Source: JACCZX01 sp963710675
GTDB lineage: Bacteria; Pseudomonadota; Gammaproteobacteria; Burkholderiales; Burkholderiaceae_F
Assembly: GCA_963710675.1 (NCBI GenBank)
Contig: CAVQBE010000002.1
Span: forward strand, 294,977 to 358,976
Direction: 5' to 3'
Length of the DNA: 64,000 nt
Positions 27,422 through 34,944 of the stretch are shown one piece after another. How positions within the stretch are numbered: position 1 is the first letter of the stretch; every line of letters starts with the position of its first letter. Position numbers and translations under genes: made by a program. A model generated the notes under the pieces. The model saw only the letters and a list, made by a program, of their open reading frames with translations, ran no database searches and had not been told where the DNA came from.

Positions 27422-27459
27422 GATTCCCTCCGCGCGAAGGCATTTCAGGCCCCGAATTG

Positions 27460-27485
27460 GACCAAAAGCTTGCGCTTTTTGGGTC
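27460..27485. other. Hairpin upstream of the GG-leader peptide and second HD-GYP gene
   Basis: On the minus strand GACC-C-AAAA-A-GC pairs with GC-TTTT-GGTC around a GCAA tetraloop, giving ten base pairs with two bulges. It lies 38 bases upstream of the peptide ATG (minus) and 62 bases upstream of the HD-GYP start (plus). It could be a 5' untranslated structure or an operator for the divergent promoters. It has no T run after the stem and so does not look like a terminator. Confidence 0.4.
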
Positions 27486-27547
27486 TAACCAGGGTCAATC
27501 GGACGTGTAGTTTGTTTTACTGAATCCATCCGACCCCTGAAAGTTAA

Positions 27548-29405
27548 ATGCTTGTTGCTGATCAGTCAATGACTGCTTGGGCGGACGTGTTGCCTTTCGC
27601 GGACGCGCCCGACCTTCCAGAGCGCTTTCAGCGGCTGGACGAGCACCTGCGCAAGGCGCCCGCCACCGGCGATGGGTCCGAAATTTTCGATCTGGCGTGG
27701 GACGCCTTTTTGGCGTTACCCGATGAGCCGGCGACCGATGCTCGCGCGATGTGTCTGCTAGGAATTGCGCGCAACAGGTATCTGCGCGGCCTCCCGTTCG
27801 ACGGGATCGAGCCGGCCAACCAAGCAGTTGCTGTCGCGGAGCGCGTCAAGAACGACCTTCTCCTGGCTAAATGCTTGAAGATGCTCGGCGTGATGTACAT
27901 GGAGACCGGGAACTTTCCGGCGGCCATGACCGCTTTGACGCGTGCCTTGCCTGCGGCGCGCGGCGCGCGAGACTCGGACCAGGAGTCTGGCATCTTCAAC
28001 AACTTCGGGCTTGGCCCACCAGTACGCAGGCCAGTTCAGCATGGCGATTCCTTGCTACGAGCGAGTCGATCGAGGTCGCCGACCCAGCGGCCACACCCCG
28101 ATTGACGCAGGCAGCTTCCCCTTGTCAATATTGCAGTCGCTTCCCTCTATCTTCGAGACTTTTCGCGAGGGTTGGCGGCCGCAGAGCGGGCGATCGAGCT
28201 GCTGGCCGAGCCGAGAGATGACAGCGAGCGCATGGGACGCGCCACAATCGAGTTTGCTTATACACGGCTGCTGCTCGAAGTGCGCAATGTGCCGCTGGCG
28301 CTCGAACGCGCCAAGCCTGGCCCGGCTGCACGCAAAAGGTGCTGGTGCCCTCGGCGAGTTGTACGCCGAGATGGCGCTCGGCCTGGCCGAAGTGCATGAC
28401 GCTGCCACTTGCGACATTGGCCTTTCCAGACTGCAGCGCGCGATCAACGAGAGTCGGCGCGGCGTTCCTAGCGCCTTACGGGATGCCCTGGCCACGATTG
28501 TCCGAGCCTACGAGGTTGCCAAGCAACCGAACAATGCCCTGGTGTTCCAGCAGGAAGTCATCCGGCTTAACCGTGACAGCAGGGTCAAGAACCTGCTGGA
28601 GCATCACCATCGCCACGTCGTCCAGGTCAAGAAGGCACTGGACGCTCGGGCCGAGGCGGCGATGGACTTGCAGCAGCACGAACTTAAGTTCCAGCGCTTC
28701 TCAATGCAGGACTTTGGCGAGTTCACGCAGGTTTTGGAGCGCAACAGCGTCACGGTCGAATTCCACGACGACGAGACCGGTGAGCATTGCTACCGGGTCG
28801 GGGCAATGGCTCGGGAACTGGCCAAGAAGATGGGCCTGGACGAAGAGCTATGCCAGATGATCGACCTCTCTGCCCGCCTGCACGACGTGGGCAAGATCCG
28901 CATCCCGGAATCGATCCTGCTGAAGCCGGGCCGCTTTACGCCCGAAGAGCGCTCGATCATGGAGAGACATTGCGAGTTCGGGTGGGAAATCATCGGCGAA
29001 GGTGGGCTCGGTCAGCTGTTTGTGGCGCAGGAGATCGCCTTTAACCACCACGAGAAGTGGGATGGAAGCGGATATCCGCGGCAAATTAAGGGCGAGATGA
29101 TTCCGCTGAGCGCGCGCATCACCGCGTTATCGGACGTTTACGACGCTCTTACGCATAAGCGCAGCTACAAGGATGCGTGGTCAATCGAAGATGCGTTGCG
29201 CCACATTGGAGCGGAAGGCGGCAAGCACTTCGACCCACAGTTGACTGCGGTGTTCTTGGAGCTCGTTCCGGCGCTTCAGGCTGAGCATGGCAACCTTGAC
29301 GCATTCCTCAGTGCCGAAGCGAAGAAGAACGACTTCATTATTAATCGCGCCCGCCTCGCACGCGAACTGAACACCGATGGCGTCGCGTTTGACGTTCGGC
29401 GATAG
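27548..29405 (+). CDS. TPR-like/HD-GYP domain protein, probable c-di-GMP phosphodiesterase (frameshifted)
   Basis: The N-terminal half is made of helical TPR-like repeats (LGIARNRYLRGLPFDGIEPA; LKMLGVMYMETGNFPAAMTA; QYAGQFSMAIPCYERV; LVNIAVASLYLRDFSRGLAA). A linker coiled coil follows (HHHRHVVQVKKALDARAEAA), then an HD-GYP domain with GEHCYRVG, LHDVGKIRIPE, NHHEKWDGSGYP and PLSARITALSDVYDALTHKR. Catalytic residues look complete, so c-di-GMP hydrolysis is likely. Frames break near 28012, 28064, 28112 and 28312, each mended by one base. The restored length is about 619 residues. It is a paralogue of the minus-strand gene at 25013-26946 and is transcribed away from it, with the peptide gene between. 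No signal peptide or membrane segment, so cytoplasmic. Confidence 0.75.
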
Positions 29406-29420
29406 GGAACGGTCGCTGCC

Positions 29421-30216
29421 CTAGCGGAGGGCGCGGTATCCGCGCCTCCGCTTCTGCTCAAATAAGCACACTGCCGCTGCTGCACCCACATTCAACGATT
29501 CGACTCGGCTGTCGATTGGAATGCGCAGTCGGCGGTTTGCCGCTAGCAGCGCATCTTCTGTGAGTCCCTGCCCTTCGCCGCCGAACAGCCAAACAGTAGC
29601 GCTTCTTGCCCCAGTCCGCTGCAAACAAGTCTTCGCCGCCCGTTGCATCTGCCGCGAGGATTTCGCCTGCGAACGCATCACGCACTGCCTGAGGCGCAAT
29701 CTGTTCGTGCAGATCAAGCACGAAGTGCGCTCCCATTGCAGCGCGCATGACTTTGGGCGACCAGAAGAACGCGCACCCTGCTCCGCCGATTACGTGCCGC
29801 ACGCCGGCTGCCGCGGCGGTACGCAGCAGCGTGCCGACATTGCCTGGGTCTTGCACGTTGTCGAGGTAAATCGCATCGTTGACGATTTGCTGGGGCCACG
29901 GCGGTGTCTCGAATTCGATTTCGGCCAGCACGCCGGCACCGTGCTCGACCGGAGATATGGCGTCGTACAGCGCCGGCGCGAGTTCGATCGACTTGGCCTT
30001 CGATTGCGCTTCCGCTCGTGGCACAAGCGCAAGTGCTTCTGCAGATTGCTCGGCGCCGCGCAGCACCAGCGTGTGAATCGTCACGCGCGCGTCGAGCGCT
30101 GCTTGCAGCAGATGAACGCCTTCTATCAACGTTCGATGCGCGTCTCTGCACGCGCGCGGCGATGTCGCGAATTGCTTCAGCCGCCGATAAATCGGATTGT
30201 CAGTCGAAGAGATCCG
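29421..30216 (-). CDS. TrmH/SpoU family RNA 2'-O-methyltransferase (frameshifted)
   Basis: SPOUT-class RNA ribose methyltransferase. The N-terminal part (RRLKQFATSPRACRDAHRTL, then IEGVHLLQAAL) is the substrate-binding domain. IYLDNVQDPGNVGTLLRTAA is family motif 1 with its Asn and Arg. At about 29603-29610 the frame shifts, and the following frame supplies motifs 2 and 3 (VWLFGGEGQGL, then RIPIDSRVESLNVGAAAAVC) to TAG at 29421. The restored length is about 264 residues. The target RNA cannot be told; RlmB-like and TsnR-like paralogues share these motifs. The ATG at 30216 overlaps the rnhB 3' end by 17 bases, so it closes the large minus-strand cluster. Confidence 0.85.
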
Positions 30217-30865
30217 CATCTTCTTCGACGAGCATGCGAACCGGGGCGAAGCTGCGTCGATGCAGGATGCAGGGGCCGAGTGCTTGCAGGCGCTCGCAGT
30301 GTTCGGGAGTGGCGTAGCCCATGTGCTGCGCGAAGCCATAGCCTGGATGCACGGCGTCGAACGCACGCATCATGCCGTCGCGCACAGTCTTGGCGAGGAT
30401 CGATGCGGCAGAGATGGCCGGCTCGAGCGCATCGCCGGCGATGATCGCGCGGCCGGGGAACGGCAGCCGCGGCATTTGAGTGCCGTCGACCAGTGCGTAT
30501 TGAGGCACTACCTTCAAGGCATCGACCGCTCGGCGCATCGCGAGCAGTCTTGCCTGCAGAATATTGATGCTGTCGATTTCGTCGACGCTGGCTTCGGCGA
30601 CCGCCCATGCGATCGCGCGCTCGCGGATACGCTTGGCGAGTTGCTCGCGGCGCTCGGGCTTCAGCACTTTGGAGTCGCGCAGACCGTAGATGCGGCGTTT
30701 CGGATCGAGAATTACAGCGGCAGCGACGACCGGGCCAGCGAGCGGACCGCATCCAGCTTCGTCGATGCCGCAAATCAAGCCGGTTGCCAGCGCGGTTTGC
30801 TCGAACAAATCGGCGGTCACGTGCTTGCGACGCCGCAGTGTGATTCGAAATCCGCGCACCTTCAC
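30200..30865 (-). CDS. rnhB: Ribonuclease HII
   Basis: RNase HII cuts RNA in RNA/DNA hybrids and removes single ribonucleotides from DNA. The product of about 221 residues has the catalytic residues in GIDEAGCGPLAGPV (Asp-Glu), LRDSKVLKPERRE (Asp) and ALVDGTQMP (Asp), plus VEEDADLFD at the end. The GTG start at 30865 overlaps the lpxB stop by four bases (GTGA). A second GTG 15 codons on is also possible, so the first 15 residues (basic, RITLRRRKH) are uncertain. The lpxB-rnhB linkage is classic for proteobacteria. Confidence 0.94.
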   Translation of the reverse strand: MKVRGFRITLRRRKHVTADLFEQTALATGLICGIDEAGCGPLAGPVVAAAVILDPKRRIYGLRDSKVLKPERREQLAKRIRERAIAWAVAEASVDEIDSINILQARLLAMRRAVDALKVVPQYALVDGTQMPRLPFPGRAIIAGDALEPAISAASILAKTVRDGMMRAFDAVHPGYGFAQHMGYATPEHCERLQALGPCILHRRSFAPVRMLVEEDADLFD

Positions 30866-32007
30866 TGTGCGACCTCGAAGATCGCGTCGGCCACCAGCCG
30901 CGCGGTATCGCGCTTCAATGAGTGATGCATCTCCGCGAAGCGCGCGGCCGTACGCTCGCGACGGGCGGGATCGTGCAGCCAATCGAGCACCGCCTGCGCC
31001 AATGCCGCCGGCGTGGCGGCTTCCTGCACGAGCTCGGGTACGACGAACTCGCCCGCAAGGATGTTCGGCAACCCGATGTACGGAATCGAGCCCTTGCGTC
31101 GCATGATCCACGCAGAAACTGGCGGCATCTTGTACGAGATCACCATCGGACGTTTGAACAGCGCAGCTTCGAGCGTCGCAGTGCCGCTGGCGACCAGCAC
31201 CACGTCGGCAGCTTCGAGGCAATCGTGCGAACGGCCATTGATGATGTTTACGTGCGCAGAAAGGTTGGAGTATGCCGCCATCGTTCTTTCAATGTCGGCG
31301 CGCAGGCCTGGATCGGCGACCGGCAACACGAAACGTATCGATGGCTGCTCGGAAGCAAGCTGCGCCATCGCGGCCACAAACAGCGGGGCGATGTAGCGCA
31401 CCTCAGCGATGCGCGAGCCGGGCAGAACCGCAACCACCGATCCCTCAGCGTCGACGCCAAGGCGCTGGCGTGCAGCCGCCGCATTCGGAACCAGCGGGAT
31501 CATGTTGGCGAGCGGATGGCCGACATAACTGGCCGGAATTCCCGCCTCGTCGTAAATCTTTTGCTCGAACGGAAAGACGAGCAGCATTCGATCAACCGCG
31601 CGCGAGATCTGCTTGATGCGCTCGGCGCGCCAGGCCCAGATCGAAGGGCTGACGAAGTGCACCGTGCGCACGCCCTGCTTTCGCAGCTGTTCCTCGAGCG
31701 CCAGATTGAAGTCCGGCGCATCGACGCCGACGAACACCTGGGGCTTCGTCGCGATGACGCGATCGCGGAGCGTGCGACGAAGACGCAGCAGCCGCGGTAG
31801 ATGCCGCAGCACTTCGACGTAGCCTCGCACCGACAGTTCGCGTACGTGATGCCAGGCGTCGAAGCCTGCCTCGATCATCCGGTCTCCGCCAATGCCGACG
31901 CAGTGCATTTCTGGCGCGCGCTGCCGGATTTCAGCAATCACTGGCGCTGCGAGCAGATCGCCTGACGCTTCGCCCGCGACGAACGCGATCGAGCGCTCGC
32001 CCGCCAT
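30862..32007 (-). CDS. lpxB: Lipid-A-disaccharide synthase
   Basis: LpxB (GT19) joins UDP-2,3-diacylglucosamine and lipid X to form the lipid A disaccharide at the inner membrane. The 381-residue product has the family start IAFVAGEASGDLLAAPVIAE, VGVDAPDFNLALEEQLRKQG, the FVSPSIWAWRAERIKQISR segment and the UDP-binding part VVAVLPGSRIAEV followed by LVASGTATLEAALFKRPMV. The ATG at 32007 overlaps the lpxA stop (TGATG). The gene is intact, unlike many neighbours. Confidence 0.96.
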   Translation of the reverse strand: MAGERSIAFVAGEASGDLLAAPVIAEIRQRAPEMHCVGIGGDRMIEAGFDAWHHVRELSVRGYVEVLRHLPRLLRLRRTLRDRVIATKPQVFVGVDAPDFNLALEEQLRKQGVRTVHFVSPSIWAWRAERIKQISRAVDRMLLVFPFEQKIYDEAGIPASYVGHPLANMIPLVPNAAAARQRLGVDAEGSVVAVLPGSRIAEVRYIAPLFVAAMAQLASEQPSIRFVLPVADPGLRADIERTMAAYSNLSAHVNIINGRSHDCLEAADVVLVASGTATLEAALFKRPMVISYKMPPVSAWIMRRKGSIPYIGLPNILAGEFVVPELVQEAATPAALAQAVLDWLHDPARRERTAARFAEMHHSLKRDTARLVADAIFEVAQ

Positions 32008-32795
32008 CAGCGGACGATGCCGCGCTGCGAGCCCTGCACGAAATCCTTCAGCATCTGAATCGCCGGAGCAGACGGCGGATTTTCTTCCGCCAGTACGCCG
32101 AGCGCGGTTACCGCGTCGGCGGCCGTCAGTCCATCGCGATACAGCGTCTTGTAGGCACGCCGCAGCAGGTTGATTGTGTCTGCATCGAAACCGCGGCGCT
32201 TCAGCCCTTCGGAGTTGATGCCGTGCGGTTCCGCCGGATTGCCGCTGCAGATCACGTACGGCGGAAGGTCGCGCAGCACGATCGAGCCACCGGCCGCCAT
32301 CGCATGCGCTCCCACTGAGCAGAACTGGTGGATTGCCGTCATGCCGCCCAGGATGACCCAGTCGCCCACCGCCACGTGCCCTGCCAGCGTCGCGTTGTTC
32401 GCCAGGATGGTGTGATTGCCGATGATGCAATCGTGCGCGATGTGCACCGACGCCATGATCCAGTTGTCCGAACCGACACTGGTCACGCCACCACCACCGG
32501 ACGTTCCGAGGCTGATCGTGCATGACTCGCGAACGGTATTGCCATCGCCTATCACGAGCTCGGTGTCTTCACCCGCATATTTCTTGTCCTGCGGTACGCC
32601 GCCAATCGCGCAGAACGAAAAGAAATGATTGTTACGCCCGATCGTCGTGCGTCCACCGATGACGACATGCGGCTCGAGCACCGAGCCGGCACCAATCGTG
32701 ACGCCAGCACCGACTACGCAGTAGGGACCGATCTCGACGTCATCGGCGATTTCGGCCGCCGGATCGATCACTGCGGTCGGATGCGCGCGAGACAC
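32007..32795 (-). CDS. lpxA: UDP-N-acetylglucosamine acyltransferase
   Basis: LpxA catalyses the first step of lipid A synthesis, transferring a 3-hydroxyacyl chain from ACP to UDP-GlcNAc. The 262-residue left-handed beta-helix shows hexapeptide repeats (VIDPAAEIADDVEIGPYCVV onward), catalytic His in SVHIAHDCIIG, and the C-terminal helical domain with GINSEGLKRRGFDADTINLL. The GTG start at 32795 overlaps the fabZ stop by one base. An upstream reading to 32864 lies inside fabZ and is not needed. Confidence 0.96.
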   Translation of the reverse strand: MSRAHPTAVIDPAAEIADDVEIGPYCVVGAGVTIGAGSVLEPHVVIGGRTTIGRNNHFFSFCAIGGVPQDKKYAGEDTELVIGDGNTVRESCTISLGTSGGGGVTSVGSDNWIMASVHIAHDCIIGNHTILANNATLAGHVAVGDWVILGGMTAIHQFCSVGAHAMAAGGSIVLRDLPPYVICSGNPAEPHGINSEGLKRRGFDADTINLLRRAYKTLYRDGLTAADAVTALGVLAEENPPSAPAIQMLKDFVQGSQRGIVR

Positions 32796-33280
32796 TAACG
32801 AACCTCGACGCTCTCGTTCCGTCGTTCTTCGGCAGCGTTGCGGTCTGCAGTCCGATACGCACACATCAACGCCGCCTCGGCAGCGAGCGCTCCTTCGACC
32901 AGCGCGCGCGCCTTGAACTTGCCGATGCCGCGCATCACCCGAACCATATCGACTTCAAGCCGCAGTTGGTCGCCCGGGACCACAGGGCGCTTGAAGCGCG
33001 CATCGTCGATCCCGGCGAAGTAGAACAATGTTCCGTCGCCTTCGTTCAGATTCAGTGTCTGATAGGTCAACAGCGCCGCTGCCTGCGCCAGTGCCTCGAT
33101 GATCATCACGCCGGGCATCACGGGCAAACGCGGAAAATGGCCGACGAAGTACGGCTCGTTGATGGTCACGTTCTTCAGGGCGACGATCCGCTCGCCAGGG
33201 ACGATCTCCAGCACACGATCGACCATCACGAACGGATAGCGGTGCGGCAGCGTTTTCAGGATCTGCTGGATATCCATCAT
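32795..33280 (-). CDS. fabZ: 3-hydroxyacyl-[ACP] dehydratase FabZ
   Basis: FabZ dehydrates 3-hydroxyacyl-ACP in fatty acid elongation and shares its substrate pool with LpxA and LpxD, its neighbours. The 161-residue hot-dog protein has the start DIQQILKTLPHRYPFVMVDR and catalytic His48 (VGHFPRLPVMPG) and Glu62 (VMIIEALAQ). The start uses ATGATG at 33280, overlapping the lpxD stop by four bases. A longer reading to 33604 runs inside lpxD. Confidence 0.96.
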   Translation of the reverse strand: MMDIQQILKTLPHRYPFVMVDRVLEIVPGERIVALKNVTINEPYFVGHFPRLPVMPGVMIIEALAQAAALLTYQTLNLNEGDGTLFYFAGIDDARFKRPVVPGDQLRLEVDMVRVMRGIGKFKARALVEGALAAEAALMCAYRTADRNAAEERRNESVEVR

Positions 33281-34386
33281 TTCACTTTGTCGGCTTTCGC
33301 ATCGGACGCTTTGTGTTCGGATTCCAGTTGGCGCAATCGGCGGCGCAAATCCGGGAGATTTCTTACCACTGCCGCAGCGCGTTCCCAGTCGCGGTGCTTC
33401 ATCAGCGGGAAGAAGCCGGTGTAATGACCGGACTCGGTAACCGAGCTCGGCACCGCGGTGGCTGGGCCGATGCTCGAGCCGTCTGCAATCGTCAGATGCC
33501 CGGCGATCATCGCCGCGCCGCCGATCCGGCAGCCCTTCCCAATCTTTGTGCTTCCCGCAATTCCGACGCACGCTGCGATCACGGTATCCGCGCCAATGAC
33601 GCAATTGTGCGCGATCTGAATCTGGTTATCGAGCTTGACGCCATCTTCGATAATCGTATCGCCCATCGCGCCGCGATCTATGGTGGTGTTGGCACCGATC
33701 TCGACGTCGTTGCCTATCACGACCGCGCCAACTTGCGGAATCTTGATCCAGCGGCCATCAAATGGCGCGAAGCCAAAGCCATCGCTGCCGATCACCGCGC
33801 CGCTGTGAATGGTGCAGCGAACGCCGATTTTGCAATCGTCCAGCACCACTGCACGTGGATATATCCGTGTCGCATCGCCGATGATCGTGCGCGCACCAAT
33901 CGCAGCGCCCGCGCCGATCCATGCACCCGCACCGATGACGGCACCTTCGCCGATCGTTGCGCCGGCATCGACACACGCCGATGTATCTACCTTTGCACCG
34001 TCGGCCACGTGCGCACCCGAAGAGATACCGGAATTCATCGGCGCGCTCGGCCGCAATATCTGAGCGGCGTAAGCAAACCAGACGTAAGGTTGTTCGCACA
34101 CGGCCATCGCCGTCAACGACGCCGTCAGCGGCGCGGATTGCGCCTGCAACGCATCGCGGTCCGCCGCGCTCAGCACGATCGCACCCGCCCGCGTCGTCAC
34201 CGCATCTGCGCGATACAGTGGATTGGCGAGAAAGGCGAGATCGGAGCGTGTCGCATTCGCAAGTGGAGCGACGCCGCTTAGCTTGACATCGGTAGGTCCG
34301 ACTACGAGGGCATGCAGGCGACCGCTCGAGCGCTCAATGACGGCGCTGTTCAGATCGGCCAGCGACACACTGACCGCTTTCTTCAT
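33277..34386 (-). CDS. lpxD: UDP-3-O-acylglucosamine N-acyltransferase
   Basis: LpxD adds the second 3-hydroxyacyl chain in lipid A synthesis. The 369-residue product has an N-terminal uridine-binding domain (VSLADLNSAVIERSSGR and so on), a beta-helix with many hexapeptide repeats (AGATIGEGAVIGAGAWIGAG), the conserved GSDGFGFAPFDGRWIKIPQ loop and catalytic His in NQIQIAHNCVIGA. A C-terminal helix binds ACP. The length is slightly above average because of a charged tail. It lies 5 bases downstream of skp. Confidence 0.96.
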   Translation of the reverse strand: MKKAVSVSLADLNSAVIERSSGRLHALVVGPTDVKLSGVAPLANATRSDLAFLANPLYRADAVTTRAGAIVLSAADRDALQAQSAPLTASLTAMAVCEQPYVWFAYAAQILRPSAPMNSGISSGAHVADGAKVDTSACVDAGATIGEGAVIGAGAWIGAGAAIGARTIIGDATRIYPRAVVLDDCKIGVRCTIHSGAVIGSDGFGFAPFDGRWIKIPQVGAVVIGNDVEIGANTTIDRGAMGDTIIEDGVKLDNQIQIAHNCVIGADTVIAACVGIAGSTKIGKGCRIGGAAMIAGHLTIADGSSIGPATAVPSSVTESGHYTGFFPLMKHRDWERAAAVVRNLPDLRRRLRQLESEHKASDAKADKVK

Positions 34387-34391
34387 TTCAA

Positions 34392-34907
34392 CTATCGGGC
34401 GGCGTTGAGCGCCTTCAACACACGCTCGGTGATGTCGATTCGCGGATTGAAATACACCGCCTCCTGCACGATCAGGTCGAACTTTTCCTGCTCGGCGATC
34501 TGTCTGATGATGCGCGTGCTGCGCTCCTGCAGACTCTGCATCTCTTCGTTGCGGCGCTGATTCAGATCTTCGCGAAACTCACGCTGCTTGCGCTGAAAGT
34601 CGCGATCGAGCTCGGCGAGCTCGCGCTGCCGCCGGCCGCGGTCAGTCTCGGTCATCACCGGGGAATCCTTCTCGAAACGCTCGGCCGCCGCTTTCAGACG
34701 TGCGCCGGTCTCTTCAACGTCCTTCTGACGCTTCGAGAACTCTGCCTCGAGTTTTGTCAGCGCCGCGCGCGCCGGGGTGGATTCGCGAAGCAACCGCTCA
34801 GGATTGACGACGCCGATCTTGAAGTCCTGCGCGGATGCCACTGAGCCCGTCGCAATAAGCGTGGCGGCACACGTCACCCCTAATATTTTTCGCCACGTGT
34901 CAGCCAT
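34392..34907 (-). CDS. skp: OmpH/Skp family periplasmic chaperone
   Basis: Skp holds unfolded outer-membrane proteins on their way to the BAM complex. The product of about 171 residues starts at ATG 34907 with a signal peptide cut near VASA/Q (about residue 27). The body starts with DFKIGVVNPERLLRESTPAR, continues as long charged coiled-coil arms (KLEAEFSKRQKDVEETGARL onward) and ends with the beta segment FDLIVQEAVYFNPRIDITER, as in the family. It sits between bamA and lpxD, its conserved place. Confidence 0.93.
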   Translation of the reverse strand: MADTWRKILGVTCAATLIATGSVASAQDFKIGVVNPERLLRESTPARAALTKLEAEFSKRQKDVEETGARLKAAAERFEKDSPVMTETDRGRRQRELAELDRDFQRKQREFREDLNQRRNEEMQSLQERSTRIIRQIAEQEKFDLIVQEAVYFNPRIDITERVLKALNAAR

Positions 34908-34944
34908 CGTTTGTGCCTCCTCGAACGCAAAAGATTCTCGCATA

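Noticed and set aside
27460..27485. Reading the hairpin as a terminator
   Set aside because: The T and A tracts lie inside the stem and no T run follows on either strand. It also lies upstream of both neighbouring genes.
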